A DNA stretch of 64,000 bases, from assembly GCF_046025915.1 (NCBI RefSeq), contig NZ_JAQQFR010000013.1, forward strand, positions 62,001 through 126,000. Direction: 5' to 3'. Origin of the DNA: Herbaspirillum rhizosphaerae_A. Its GTDB lineage: Bacteria; Pseudomonadota; Gammaproteobacteria; Burkholderiales; Burkholderiaceae_D. Both the position numbers and the translations under genes were made by a program. The notes under the pieces are model-generated. The model saw only the letters and a program-made list of their open reading frames with translations, was not told the origin of the DNA and made no database searches. Shown in pieces: positions 50,338 through 58,622 of this stretch (its first letter is position 1; the number at the start of each line of letters is the position of its first letter).

Positions 50338-50754
50338 TTAGCCGTAAGCGCCGCCGGTGAACAGCAGATCGAAGCTGCGTGCCAGCAAGGCGATTACCGA
50401 CATGGCACCGATACCGAGGGTCAGAACCAGGATCAAGGCCAGTACCCAGTGCGATTCGGATTTCTTTCCGGACGTCAGATTATGTTTGGCGTCCCATTTT
50501 TCGTCCGGCGTCAGGCCGATGACGAGCGCTTCCAGAAAGCCGCACAATACGGACAAAACAAACAGCATTCCCATGAACAGAGGCTGGGAGTTGCTGAACG
50601 TCAAGATGGCCAACGCAGAAACCGGCAGTGTGGCCGCATGCAGCCAGCCGAAGAGATCTTTGCGCCCATACATATAAAACCGATGCAGGCCGATGCTGCC
50701 GGTGACGGTTGCGAGGAAAGTGGTGAAGGTCTTGTTCTTGTGCGGAATTGTCAT
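50338..50754 (-). CDS. TM2-domain (NINE-like) membrane protein
   Basis: A 138-residue protein from the ATG at 50754. It has the TM2 domain pattern GSIGLHRFYMYGRKDLFGW followed by hydrophobic helices (FMGMLFVLSVLCGFLEALVIG and LALILVLTLGIGAMSVIALLA in parts). Such small membrane proteins are widespread, and their function is poorly known. It is a single gene, convergent with the acyl-CoA dehydrogenase and divergent from rpsP. The open frame to 50817 is longer but the TM2 family starts near the chosen ATG. Confidence 0.75.
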   Translation of the reverse strand: MTIPHKNKTFTTFLATVTGSIGLHRFYMYGRKDLFGWLHAATLPVSALAILTFSNSQPLFMGMLFVLSVLCGFLEALVIGLTPDEKWDAKHNLTSGKKSESHWVLALILVLTLGIGAMSVIALLARSFDLLFTGGAYG

Positions 50755-51000
50755 TAAGTTAATTTCTTGAGGGCAAAGACGCGGTTGGCCGTACCAGTGG
50801 CACAAATCAGGACGCACATACTGCGTGACAGTGTTGTAAAAAAACTGCGGTTAGTATAGCCGTGGAAACTTGCCTCGCGGACGAGGTTTTGCGAGGAGAA
50901 GTGAATAAAAACCGCTGGTAATCAGTGGATAATTGGCAGGTAAGCGAAACGGGCCATTCCGGCCCGCTTGGATGGACACGGTGCTTGCCTGGCATTGAAC

Positions 51001-51030
51001 TTGCCGTTTGGCTGACATTTCGGCTATAAT
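51001..51030 (+). promoter_or_regulatory. Sigma70-type promoter of rpsP operon
   Basis: TTGCCG (51001-51006) and a perfect TATAAT (51025-51030) are separated by 18 bases, 39 bases before the rpsP start. Upstream, at 50949-50965, there is a CGGGCC/GGCCCG hairpin and, at 50873-50896, overlapping CCTCG/CGAGG-type stems of unknown role. Confidence 0.75.
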
Positions 51031-51069
51031 CGTCGTCTTTTCCGTGTTCGAACACTTTTTGGAACCATT

Positions 51070-51324
51070 ATGGTCGTTATTCGTTTAGCTCGTGGAGGCG
51101 CCAAGAAGCGCCCATTCTTCAATATCGTTGCAACTGATTCGCGCAATCGCCGCGATGGTCGTTTCATCGAGCGTCTGGGTTTCTACAACCCGGTTGCATC
51201 CGGTAAGGAAGAGTCCTTCCGTATCGCTCAAGACCGTCTGGCTCACTGGCAAGGCACCGGCGCACAATTGTCGCCAACCGTTGCTCGCCTGGTTAGCGAA
51301 GCAGGCAAAAAAGCTGCTGCTTAA
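51070..51324 (+). CDS. rpsP: 30S ribosomal protein S16
   Basis: An 84-residue protein with the S16 pattern MVVIRLARGGAKKRPFFNIV, DSRNRRDGRFIERLGFYNP and a C-terminal ALA/Lys-rich tail. It is part of the small ribosomal subunit. It heads the conserved rpsP-rimM-trmD-rplS cluster, driven by a strong promoter 39 bases upstream. Confidence 0.97.
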   Translation: MVVIRLARGGAKKRPFFNIVATDSRNRRDGRFIERLGFYNPVASGKEESFRIAQDRLAHWQGTGAQLSPTVARLVSEAGKKAAA

Positions 51325-51365
51325 TCGCAGTCGCTTTTTAGTTTCGCAGCGATAGTAAGACAGGT

Positions 51366-51929
51366 TTGTCACGCACATTACAATCAGGCGTTACCGTTCC
51401 TTCGGATCTGGTGACGGTCGGTTATGTCTCTGGTGCTTATGGTATTCAGGGCTGGGTGCGAGTCAAACCTTATTCGGCGGATGCAGATGCACTGCTGAGC
51501 GCAAAAAACTGGTGGGTAGATAAGCCGGAATTGCGCGATGTCGAGATGATGCAGTCCAAGTACCACAGCGGTGACGTGGTAGCAAAGCTGATGGGAGTGG
51601 CGGGTCGTGAAGGTGCTGAAGCGCTTAAAGGCGCGGTAGTGCAGATTTCGCGTAGCCACTTTCCTGCGTTGTCCGACGACGAATTTTACTGGGTCGATCT
51701 GATCGGCCTGGCAGTTGAGAACTTGCAGGGCGAGTCCCTGGGCGTAGTGAGCGATCTGATGGATAACGGGGCACACCCGATCCTGCGAGTTGCTCCTGCA
51801 AATGCCCCAGCCGAGACTGCTGATAGCAAGGCTGCAGCAGAAATCCTGATTCCTTACGTCGACCAATTCGTCAAGTCAGTGACTTTGGCAGAGAAAAAAA
51901 TGGTCGTCGATTGGGGACTGGATTATTAA
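51366..51929 (+). CDS. rimM: Ribosome maturation factor RimM
   Basis: A 187-residue RimM with the N-terminal LVTVGYVSGAYGIQGWVRVKP beta-barrel (read in parts) and the C-terminal PRC-barrel (EFYWVDLIGLAVENLQG, ILIPYVDQFVKSV, WGLDY end). It binds S19 and helps 16S rRNA processing in 30S assembly. The only fitting start is TTG at 51366, giving MSRTLQSG before the conserved domain. No ATG lies between the rpsP stop and the domain, so weak initiation may limit its level relative to S16. Confidence 0.93.
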   Translation: MSRTLQSGVTVPSDLVTVGYVSGAYGIQGWVRVKPYSADADALLSAKNWWVDKPELRDVEMMQSKYHSGDVVAKLMGVAGREGAEALKGAVVQISRSHFPALSDDEFYWVDLIGLAVENLQGESLGVVSDLMDNGAHPILRVAPANAPAETADSKAAAEILIPYVDQFVKSVTLAEKKMVVDWGLDY

Positions 51930-51976
51930 ACCGGCAATCCACTCTGTGATGCCGGTAGCATTGGAGAAAGTGTCGA

Positions 51977-52723
51977 ATGCAATTTGATGTCGTCACGCTT
52001 TTCCCCGAAATGTTTTCCGCTTTGACGCAGTCCGGTGTAACACGCCGTGCGTACGAGCAAAAGAAATGGGCGCTGTCGTTATGGAATCCGCGTGATTTCA
52101 CAACAGACAATCACCGCACAGTCGATGACCGGCCTTATGGCGGTGGTCCTGGCATGGTGATGTTGGCCAAGCCTTTGCAGCAGACGTTGGCAGCAGCGAA
52201 GCAACGGCAGACCGAAATGGGTTTGCCTGCACCGCGAGTTGTTTATCTGTCGCCGCAAGGCAAGCCGCTGACGCATCAGCGCGTCATGCAGTTTTCGCAA
52301 GATTCAGGTGTCGTATTGTTGTGTGGTCGCTATGAAGCGATTGATCAGCGTTTGCTCGACAGTCATGTTGACGAAGAAATCAGCCTCGGCGATTTCGTCT
52401 TGTCAGGTGGCGAGTTGCCGGCGATGGCGCTGATGGACGCAGTGATCAGGCAGTTGCCGGGTGTGTTGAATGACGGTGCTTCAGCGGTCGAAGACAGCTT
52501 TGCTAATGGCCTGCTGGATTGTCCGCATTACACGCGTCCGGAAGAGTATGAAGGCGTAGCAGTGCCACCGGTATTGATGGGCGGGCACCACGCAGAGATA
52601 GAGAAGTGGCGGCGTGAGCGGGCGCTTGAAGCGACCGCAAAAAAACGCCCCGATCTGATCGTCAAGGCGCGTCAGGATGGTTTGTTGACGAAGTCGGACG
52701 AGAAGTTCTTGAAAAGTTTGTAG
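51977..52723 (+). CDS. trmD: tRNA (guanine37-N1)-methyltransferase TrmD
   Basis: A 248-residue SPOUT methyltransferase. It starts MQFDVVTLFPEMFSALTQSG; the knot region with DDRPYGGGPGMVMLAKPL, LSPQGKPLTHQ and LLCGRYEAIDQR binds S-adenosylmethionine. It methylates G37 of tRNAs reading CNN and GGG-type codons, preventing frameshifts. GGAGAAAG precedes the ATG. It lies between rimM and rplS as in most bacteria. Confidence 0.97.
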   Translation: MQFDVVTLFPEMFSALTQSGVTRRAYEQKKWALSLWNPRDFTTDNHRTVDDRPYGGGPGMVMLAKPLQQTLAAAKQRQTEMGLPAPRVVYLSPQGKPLTHQRVMQFSQDSGVVLLCGRYEAIDQRLLDSHVDEEISLGDFVLSGGELPAMALMDAVIRQLPGVLNDGASAVEDSFANGLLDCPHYTRPEEYEGVAVPPVLMGGHHAEIEKWRRERALEATAKKRPDLIVKARQDGLLTKSDEKFLKSL

Positions 52724-52877
52724 TAGCGCAGTTGTAGTAAAAGTGCAGGCAAAGCCGGAGGTTCGCTGAAGGCAGTCTGTTGATAAATCCCCATCCTCTA
52801 CCGGGCAATATAGGCATAAAGCAGCGGTTTCAAAACCGATGCAGTCAGCGCCGGCAAGATGGTTATTGGAGTAAAAA

Positions 52878-53264
52878 ATGGATCTGATCCAGCAATTAGA
52901 GCAAGAAGAGATCTCGCGTCTCGCAAAGAACATCCCTGACTTCGCGCCAGGCGATACAGTCATCGTCAGCGTCAACGTGGTTGAAGGTACGCGTAAGCGC
53001 GCCCAGGCTTACGAAGGCGTCGTGATTTCGCGTCGCAACCGTGGTCTGAACTCCAACTTCATCGTCCGTAAGATTTCGTCGGGCGAAGGCGTTGAGCGTA
53101 CATTCCAGTTGTACTCGCCATTGATCGCTTCGATCGAAGTCAAGCGCCGCGGCGATGTCCGTCGCGCGAAGCTGTACTATCTGCGTGAACGTTCCGGTAA
53201 GTCGGCACGTATCAAAGAGAAGTTGCCTAACCGCCGTGGCACTACTGCCAAGGCTGAAGCGTAA
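52878..53264 (+). CDS. rplS: 50S ribosomal protein L19
   Basis: A 128-residue protein with the L19 pattern MDLIQQLEQEEISRL, FAPGDTVIVSVNVVEG, RRNRGLNSNFIVRKIS and RRGDVRRAKLYYLRER. It lies at the interface of the two ribosomal subunits. The gap from trmD (154 bases) is larger than the other spacings in the cluster and might hold its own promoter. A textbook terminator follows. Confidence 0.97.
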   Translation: MDLIQQLEQEEISRLAKNIPDFAPGDTVIVSVNVVEGTRKRAQAYEGVVISRRNRGLNSNFIVRKISSGEGVERTFQLYSPLIASIEVKRRGDVRRAKLYYLRERSGKSARIKEKLPNRRGTTAKAEA

Positions 53265-53296
53265 TCTTCGCATTGTCTTTGATATATGCATGAACA

Positions 53297-53323
53297 AAAG
53301 GGCGTCTTCGGACGCCCTTTTTG
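53297..53323 (+). terminator. Intrinsic terminator of the rpsP-rplS operon
   Basis: AAAGGGCGTC and GACGCCCTTT pair perfectly (10 bp) around a UUCG tetraloop, followed by further Ts. It starts 32 bases after the rplS stop. Confidence 0.95.
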
Positions 53324-53340
53324 TATTCAATTTTTAGGAC

Positions 53341-54012
53341 ATGGTCTTGGCCAGTTTTGATCCCCTCATTCTTCCGATAGAGTCCATTGCCGGCGAAGCG
53401 CGTCTCGATGCCGAGCGCATGCGCGAAGAATGGCTGCGTCAGCGCTTTGCCGATCCTCGGCCCTGGACGCCCGAAATCAGCGAAGAGCGGCGCATACGTG
53501 AGATGGCCGGCACGCCGCGGCCTGCCGCCGTGCTGATGCCTATCGTGATGCGCGAAGAGGGGCCGACCCTGCTGTTCACCCAGCGTACTGCGGATCTGAA
53601 AGATCATGCCGGCCAGATCAGCTTCCCCGGCGGCCGTACCGAACTGAGTGACGTCTCTCCGGTTGATACGGCATTGCGTGAAACCGAAGAGGAAATCGGC
53701 CTCGCGCGCAGCCATGTGGAAGTCATCGGTGACCTGCCGGAGTATTTCACCGGCACTGGCTATCGCGTTACGCCAATCGTAGGGCTGATCAAGCCGCCGT
53801 TTGAAGTTGTTCCCGATCCGCGCGAAGTCGCCGAAATTTTCGAAGTCCCGCTGGCTTTCCTGATGGATGGCATGAATCACCAAAGGCGTACCATCGAACT
53901 TTCCAAGGAACTCGGCCGTCGCACCTTCTATACAATGCCTTATGAGCGCTTTTTCATCTGGGGCGCGACTGCCGGAATGCTGCGTAATCTGTTCCATTTT
54001 CTGCGTAGTTGA
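53341..54012 (+). CDS. CoA pyrophosphatase, Nudix family (NudL-like)
   Basis: A 223-residue Nudix hydrolase. It has the CoA-specific motif LLFTQRTADLKDHAGQ joined to the Nudix box (FPGGRTELSD, then ALRETEEEIGL with the metal-binding acidic residues). It should split CoA and its derivatives into 4'-phosphopantetheine and 3',5'-ADP. It starts just after the rplS terminator; TAGGAC stands ahead of the ATG. An unusual N-terminal extension is not seen. Confidence 0.9.
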   Translation: MVLASFDPLILPIESIAGEARLDAERMREEWLRQRFADPRPWTPEISEERRIREMAGTPRPAAVLMPIVMREEGPTLLFTQRTADLKDHAGQISFPGGRTELSDVSPVDTALRETEEEIGLARSHVEVIGDLPEYFTGTGYRVTPIVGLIKPPFEVVPDPREVAEIFEVPLAFLMDGMNHQRRTIELSKELGRRTFYTMPYERFFIWGATAGMLRNLFHFLRS

Positions 54013-54202
54013 GACGGGCTTTTTTCTGCACTTTTGTGCTTGCTCCATAGGGAAAATATCTCTTATGGACAACATAAAGCATCAGCTACTCTTGCCGCCG
54101 TTGTATCATTTGCGTGTTGCTGTGTAACGTGATGCGTCAAAGGCGAGCGTCCGTTCTCCACGCAAGGAAGCTCACAAATAAGACTCACCAAAAGGCGGCT
54201 TG

Positions 54203-55159
54203 ATGACATTTCTTTCCATACTCTTTGCGCTCCTGATCGAACAATTGAAGCCGTTGCGGGCGGATAACCCCATCTATGCATGGATCAAGTCCTTCGCGGC
54301 TCGCATCGAGAACTGGTTCAATGCCGGTCATGCACATCACGGGCGTCTGGGATGGTTTGTCATGGTGGCGGCATTGACGGTACCCGCTGGCCTGATCTAC
54401 TGGGTCTGTCTGCGGATCAGCCCGCTGGCGGCATTGGCGTGGAATGTCCTGATTGTCTACATGACATTGGGCTTTCGTCATTACAGCCATTATTTCACTT
54501 CGATTCAACTTGCCCTCAATACCGGCGACGAAGTCGCGGCGCGTGCTTTGCTGGCCGAATGGATCAAGCAAGACACCTCCGATATGGACATCACCGAGAT
54601 TTCCCGTATCGCCGCCGAAAAAGCCTTGGTCACCACACACCGCCATGTATTCGGCGTATTCTTTTGGTTCCTGATGCCGGTTGGTCCGGCTTGCGCGGTG
54701 ATGTACCGCGTTGCCGAGTATCTGGCGCGCGCATGGAACGAGCCGGATCACATGAAGCAGGAAGTATTCGGTCGCTTTGCCGAACGTGCGTTTTACTGGA
54801 TTGACTGGATTCCTGCACGTTTCACTGCTTCGGCATTTGCGGTTGTCGGCAATTTTGAAGATGCGATCTACGCCTGGCGCAATTTTGCGGATCGTTGGAA
54901 GGACGAAGCGGTCGGCATCATCTTGTCGGCAGGTGGCGGCGCGATGGGCGTGCGTTTCGGCACCCCGGCAGAGTCGGCCTCGGACGTATTGCCGATCGAT
55001 GCCGCGACGGTAGATTCCACGCTGGAGTCTGCGGATGGCTTCCCTGGTGATCCGCCTTCGCCGCGTACCTTGCAAAGTACAGTGGGCCTGGTATGGCGTG
55101 CTCTGCTGCTATGGATGTTCTTGCTTCTGCTCTTGTCCGTGGCAGTCTGGCTGGGCTGA
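54203..55159 (+). CDS. CobD/CbiB-family membrane protein (AmpE-like)
   Basis: A 318-residue inner-membrane protein starting at the ATG at 54203 with AAAGGCGG upstream. It has the early segment FLSILFALLIEQLKPL, a further helix after HGRLGWFVMVAALTVPAG, and a last helix LLLWMFLLLLLSVAVWL. The order and the FRHYSHYFTSIQLAL and RFTASAFAVVGNF segments fit the CobD/CbiB-like family used in betaproteobacteria for 'cobalamin biosynthesis protein CobD' or AmpE-type regulators. No cobalamin genes are near, so a cobalamin role is doubtful. Confidence 0.75.
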   Translation: MTFLSILFALLIEQLKPLRADNPIYAWIKSFAARIENWFNAGHAHHGRLGWFVMVAALTVPAGLIYWVCLRISPLAALAWNVLIVYMTLGFRHYSHYFTSIQLALNTGDEVAARALLAEWIKQDTSDMDITEISRIAAEKALVTTHRHVFGVFFWFLMPVGPACAVMYRVAEYLARAWNEPDHMKQEVFGRFAERAFYWIDWIPARFTASAFAVVGNFEDAIYAWRNFADRWKDEAVGIILSAGGGAMGVRFGTPAESASDVLPIDAATVDSTLESADGFPGDPPSPRTLQSTVGLVWRALLLWMFLLLLLSVAVWLG

Positions 55160-55168
55160 TAGAATGTA

Positions 55169-55204
55169 AAAATGCCTGAAAGACAACTTTCTTTCAGGCA
55201 TTTC
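55169..55204 (+). terminator. Terminator hairpin after the CobD-like gene
   Basis: AAATGCCTGAAAG and CTTTCAGGCATTT form a 13-bp stem around a short loop, 9 bases after the stop. The following sequence is only moderately T-rich (CATATTT), but the AAAA before it makes it symmetrical. Confidence 0.75.
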
Positions 55205-55336
55205 ATATTTGAGATATAGGTACATTCAGGCACATTCCAGGTCTTCTATAAGATATAATACTTGGGTTACGAAGGCTCTTTTCCCATCCGGTCGAGAGCT
55301 ATTTATGTGGCAAGCGCTAGAGAACGAATTGCACGC

Positions 55337-55681
55337 ATGGCTGATCCCATCAATACCACCAACGCGCCGGCACAAGAATTCATCATCATGGGTTTGACCC
55401 AGGATGGTAAACAGTTCCGCCCCAGTGACTGGGCCGAACGACTATGCGGCGTCATGTCCTGTTTCCGCCCGGAAGGTACTGGCGGACGCAACGCTCACCT
55501 TCAATATTCCCCCTATGTTTTGCCGACCATGATCAACGGTGTCCGTTCGGTCGTCGTCAATGAAGCGCTGCGCGGCCTTGACCCGCTCGCCTATCATTTC
55601 GTGCTCAATTTCGCCAAAGACAACAACTTGCAGGTCATCGACGCCTGCCTGCTGCCCGAGAAAAACGCCGGCAAGTCCTAG
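55337..55681 (+). CDS. DUF3579 protein
   Basis: A 114-residue cytoplasmic protein starting MADPINTT. It has FIIMGLTQDGKQFRPSDWAERLCGV, a CFRPEGTGGR segment and DPLAYHFVLNFAKDNNLQV, the pattern of DUF3579, a family nearly restricted to betaproteobacteria and neighbours. The function is unknown. An in-frame ATG at 55262 would add 25 residues without family similarity. The gene stands alone between hairpins and before fumC. Confidence 0.85.
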   Translation: MADPINTTNAPAQEFIIMGLTQDGKQFRPSDWAERLCGVMSCFRPEGTGGRNAHLQYSPYVLPTMINGVRSVVVNEALRGLDPLAYHFVLNFAKDNNLQVIDACLLPEKNAGKS

Positions 55682-55682
55682 G

Positions 55683-55734
55683 ACGCATTACCTCAGTTGC
55701 TGTTGCCATCGGGCAGGCAATTGAGATAATGCGT
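55683..55734 (+). terminator. Long imperfect hairpin after DUF3579
   Basis: Arms of 18 bases (55683-55700 and 55717-55734) pair with one mismatch and one G-T pair around a 16-base loop, beginning 2 bases after the stop. The sequence after it (TCTAAGTTGTCTC) is only weakly T-rich. It is probably a terminator or mRNA 3'-end stabiliser. Confidence 0.55.
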
Positions 55735-55837
55735 TCTAAGTTGTCTCATATCGCTCAAGCTAGCCTGTGGTCGTGCGCCAGAGCCGTACGGGATGTAGCG
55801 GTTCTGTCGAACCATATTTCTTGCGGAGAAAAGCATC

Positions 55838-57226
55838 ATGAAACATCGAATGGAGCGTGACACCTTTGGTCTGATCGAGGTCCCCGACGATCGGCTGTGG
55901 GGCGCACAGACGCAGCGCTCGCTGCATCATTTCCATATTTCCACCGAACGCATGCCGGCAGAGCTGGTTGTCGCACTGGCGGCAGTCAAGCGCTCCTGTG
56001 CTGTCGTCAATCAAGGCCTCGGCAAGCTGGACGCCAAGAAGGGGGCTGCGATTGTCGCTGCTGCTGACGAAGTGATCGCCGGCAAACACCCTCAGGAGTT
56101 TCCGCTGTCGATCTGGCAGACCGGCTCAGGCACGCAAAGCAACATGAACATGAACGAAGTGCTGGCCAACCGCGCTTCAGAATTGCTGGGCGGCATGCGT
56201 GGCGAAGAGCGTCTCGTCCATCCGAATGACGACGTCAATCAAAGCCAGTCCTCCAACGACATTTTCCCGACCGCGATGCACGTGGCATCCTGCATGGCTG
56301 TGGCGACGCATCTGATCCCGATGTTGCACAAGTTGCGCGCGACGCTGGAAAAGAAATCCGAAGAATTCAAGGACATCGTCAAGATCGGCCGTACGCATTT
56401 GCAAGACGCTACGCCATTGACCTTGGGTCAGGAGTTCTCGGGTTATGTCGCGCAGCTTACGCATGCAGAAATGGCGATCATTTCCACTCTCAATGCGCTC
56501 AGTGAACTGGCTGCCGGCGGCACCGCCGTCGGTACCGGCCTCAATGCCCATCCGGAGTTCGGTATGCGCGTTGCTGCAGAGCTGGAAACGCATTACGGCT
56601 TCCCGTTCAAAACAGCGCCGAACAAGTTTGCTGCGCTGGCCAGCCACGATGCGATGGTGTCTGCACACGGTGCTCTGAAAACGCTCGCTGCCGCGTTGAT
56701 GAAGATCGCCAACGATGTCCGCTGGCTGGCTTCCGGTCCGCGCTCAGGTCTGGGTGAATTGACGATTCCAGAAAATGAACCAGGCAGCTCCATCATGCCT
56801 GGCAAGGTTAATCCGACTCAATGCGAAGCGCTCACCATGCTCTGCGCGCAAGTGTTCGGCAACGACGTGGCGATCAACTTCGGCGGTGCGTCCGGTAATT
56901 TCGAGCTGAACGTCTACAAGCCGCTGATCGTGCATAACTTCCTGCAAAGCGTGCGTTTGCTGGCAGACGGCATGGACAGCTTTGATGAGCATTGCGCGCA
57001 AGGCATTGAAGCCAATCGCGATCGCATCGCCGATCTCATGGAGCGTTCACTGATGCTGGTGACGGCTCTGGCGCCGCATATCGGCTACGACAAGGCCGCC
57101 AAGATCGCCAAACAGGCGCATCACGACGGCACCACGTTGAAGCAGGCTGCATTAGCGCTCGGTTATGTCACCGAAGAGCAATTCGCACAGTGGATCAAGC
57201 CGGAAGAGATGACCGGCCCGAAGTAA
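55838..57226 (+). CDS. fumC: Class II fumarate hydratase
   Basis: A 462-residue homotetrameric, iron-free fumarase. The signature PGSSIMPGKVNPTQCEA with catalytic Ser is present, as are TGSGTQSNMNMNEV, HPNDDVNQSQSSND and the GRTHLQDATPLTLGQE block. It interconverts fumarate and malate in the TCA cycle. GGAG precedes the ATG. It is monocistronic; two hairpins follow. Confidence 0.96.
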   Translation: MKHRMERDTFGLIEVPDDRLWGAQTQRSLHHFHISTERMPAELVVALAAVKRSCAVVNQGLGKLDAKKGAAIVAAADEVIAGKHPQEFPLSIWQTGSGTQSNMNMNEVLANRASELLGGMRGEERLVHPNDDVNQSQSSNDIFPTAMHVASCMAVATHLIPMLHKLRATLEKKSEEFKDIVKIGRTHLQDATPLTLGQEFSGYVAQLTHAEMAIISTLNALSELAAGGTAVGTGLNAHPEFGMRVAAELETHYGFPFKTAPNKFAALASHDAMVSAHGALKTLAAALMKIANDVRWLASGPRSGLGELTIPENEPGSSIMPGKVNPTQCEALTMLCAQVFGNDVAINFGGASGNFELNVYKPLIVHNFLQSVRLLADGMDSFDEHCAQGIEANRDRIADLMERSLMLVTALAPHIGYDKAAKIAKQAHHDGTTLKQAALALGYVTEEQFAQWIKPEEMTGPK

Positions 57227-57285
57227 AAAAATGATGAAAACAAACTTGGTTTGGTGAGCTTGTTACCAAAGTTTTCCGTTTGTCC

Positions 57286-57317
57286 GACAGCGCCGCTTCC
57301 AAGGAAGCGGCGCTGTC
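57286..57317 (+). terminator. Perfect 15-bp hairpin after fumC
   Basis: GACAGCGCCGCTTCC and GGAAGCGGCGCTGTC are a perfect 15-bp inverted repeat with a 2-base AA spacer, 60 bases after fumC, followed by GTTTCG. A second hairpin AAAGCCGC/GCGGCTTT (57333-57354) follows 15 bases later. Together they probably end the fumC transcript. Confidence 0.7.
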
Positions 57318-57494
57318 GTTTCGATTGCTCGTAAAGCCGCTTGTAGGCGGCTTTGTAGCGCCATGTACAGTATTCTTAAATTGGGTTACGAATTGAAACA
57401 AAGCCGTAAAAACGTTGCCGTTTTGAGTATATTGAATGCAGAGGGATGGCGCGTGCCGTCCCCGTCAGATCTCCGTGAAATATTCGAGGCGAAT

Positions 57495-57827
57495 ATGAAG
57501 AAAGCAGCTTTGTTGGGATTGTTTGCGCTGGGTTGCATGATGGCAAGTGGAGCCAGCTCTGCGCACACCCGTTTCGGTGTTTATATCGGCGGGCCGCTGT
57601 GGATTCCGCCGCCCGCTTACTATCCAGCGCCGGTTTATTATCCACCGCCAGTCTATGTTGAACGTCAGGCACCGCCTGTGTATATCGAGCAAAGCCCGGC
57701 ACCCGAAAACTACTGGTACTACTGCCAGGAATCCAAAGGCTACTACCCCTACGTTCAAAGCTGCCCCAGCAACTGGATGAAGGTGGTGCCGAACGGCCCA
57801 GGCGGCAATCAGCCTCCACCGCAATAA
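57495..57827 (+). CDS. Small secreted Pro/Tyr-rich protein
   Basis: A 110-residue protein from the ATG at 57495, with signal peptide ALLGLFALGCMMASGASSA. The mature part is a run of Pro-Tyr-Val repeats (PPPAYYPAPVYYPPPVYV and again PPVYIEQ) followed by a short Cys pair (YYCQESKGYYPYVQSC), a pattern seen in small envelope proteins of betaproteobacteria. It is probably periplasmic or on the surface. The function is unknown. It precedes another small envelope protein on the same strand. Confidence 0.75.
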   Translation: MKKAALLGLFALGCMMASGASSAHTRFGVYIGGPLWIPPPAYYPAPVYYPPPVYVERQAPPVYIEQSPAPENYWYYCQESKGYYPYVQSCPSNWMKVVPNGPGGNQPPPQ

Positions 57828-57919
57828 GAATCCTAATTAGCGCGCAACGACGCCATGCCATCCATTGCAATCAGCATGAGCGTCGCATTCGCCGGGTAGT
57901 TATTTTCGAGGACAAGATC

Positions 57920-58483
57920 GTGAAACCAATTTACAAGACAACAGGTGCTGTATCGGCTGTCGCCGTATTGCTGGCACTGGGCGGATGCGTGAGCGTACCG
58001 ACCGGACCGTCAGTAATGGCGATGCCGGGTAAGGGCAAGCCGTACGAGCAGTTTCGTGCCGATCAGTCGCAATGCCAGCAATATGCGCAGGAAGCCATCG
58101 GCGGCGCCGCGCAAGCGACGCAAAACAATACGGTCAATAGTGCAGCGGCAGGTACGGCAATTGGTGCTGTGGCAGGGGCACTGATCGGTGCGGCATCCGG
58201 CAATGCGGGAGCAGGCGCTGCCATCGGCGCCGGCGGTGGCTTGCTGGTCGGTAGTGCAGCCGGTAGCAATGCTGCGGCAGGCGGCAACTATTCGATGCAG
58301 CAACGCTACGATATGACCTACAGCCAATGCATGTACAGCAAGGGCAACCAGATCCAGACGCAGGCGCAGACTACGGTCTACACCTATCATCCACGTCGTT
58401 ACTACTATTCGGCTCCTCCGCCGCCTCCGGGATATTACGGCCCGCCACCGGGTTACTACGGTCCACCGCCGGGCGCGTATTAA
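57920..58483 (+). CDS. Glycine-zipper outer-membrane lipoprotein with PGYYGPP repeats
   Basis: A 187-residue protein starting with GTG at 57920 (GAGGA upstream). The signal peptide has a lipobox LALGGC. A Gly-zipper follows (AAAGTAIGAVAGALIGAASG and AGAGAAIGAGGGLLVGSAAG), then a QRYDMTYSQCMYSKGN segment. The C-terminus is a Tyr/Pro/Gly repeat (three copies of about PPPGYYG). Glycine zippers of this kind insert in or associate with membranes. The exact role is unknown. A strong terminator follows. Confidence 0.8.
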   Translation: MKPIYKTTGAVSAVAVLLALGGCVSVPTGPSVMAMPGKGKPYEQFRADQSQCQQYAQEAIGGAAQATQNNTVNSAAAGTAIGAVAGALIGAASGNAGAGAAIGAGGGLLVGSAAGSNAAAGGNYSMQQRYDMTYSQCMYSKGNQIQTQAQTTVYTYHPRRYYYSAPPPPPGYYGPPPGYYGPPPGAY

Positions 58484-58503
58484 CACTGGCAGGTTGGTCC
58501 GAC

Positions 58504-58546
58504 AAAACCGCATTGTGTGCATCGCGCATGCAATGCGGTTTTTTAT
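58504..58546 (+). terminator. Intrinsic terminator after the glycine-zipper gene
   Basis: AAAACCGCATTG and CAATGCGGTTTT form a 12-bp stem around a loop with further GTGC/GCAT pairing, followed by a run of Ts. It separates the envelope genes from the trpS unit. Confidence 0.88.
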
Positions 58547-58607
58547 TTTGGAAAGAGCGGCAGGGCACGTTCACCCCGTTGCAATGCAGCACAGGCGCGG
58601 ATCTTGG

Positions 58608-58616
58608 TGATATACT
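58608..58616 (+). promoter_or_regulatory. Extended -10 promoter candidate for the trpS leader
   Basis: TGATATACT is an extended -10 box (TGnTATACT) with no good -35 at 16-18 bases. The expected transcription start, about 7 bases after it, would fall at or next to the A of the leader-peptide ATG (58623), which would make the leader peptide mRNA leaderless. Confidence 0.5.
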
Positions 58617-58622
58617 CGCCCG

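Noticed and set aside
57400..58480. Repeat-rich codons (Pro/Tyr/Gly) considered as a CRISPR-like or tandem DNA repeat array.
   Set aside because: The repeats are of 15-21 bases, imperfect, in frame and explained by protein low complexity; no spacers or direct-repeat structure.
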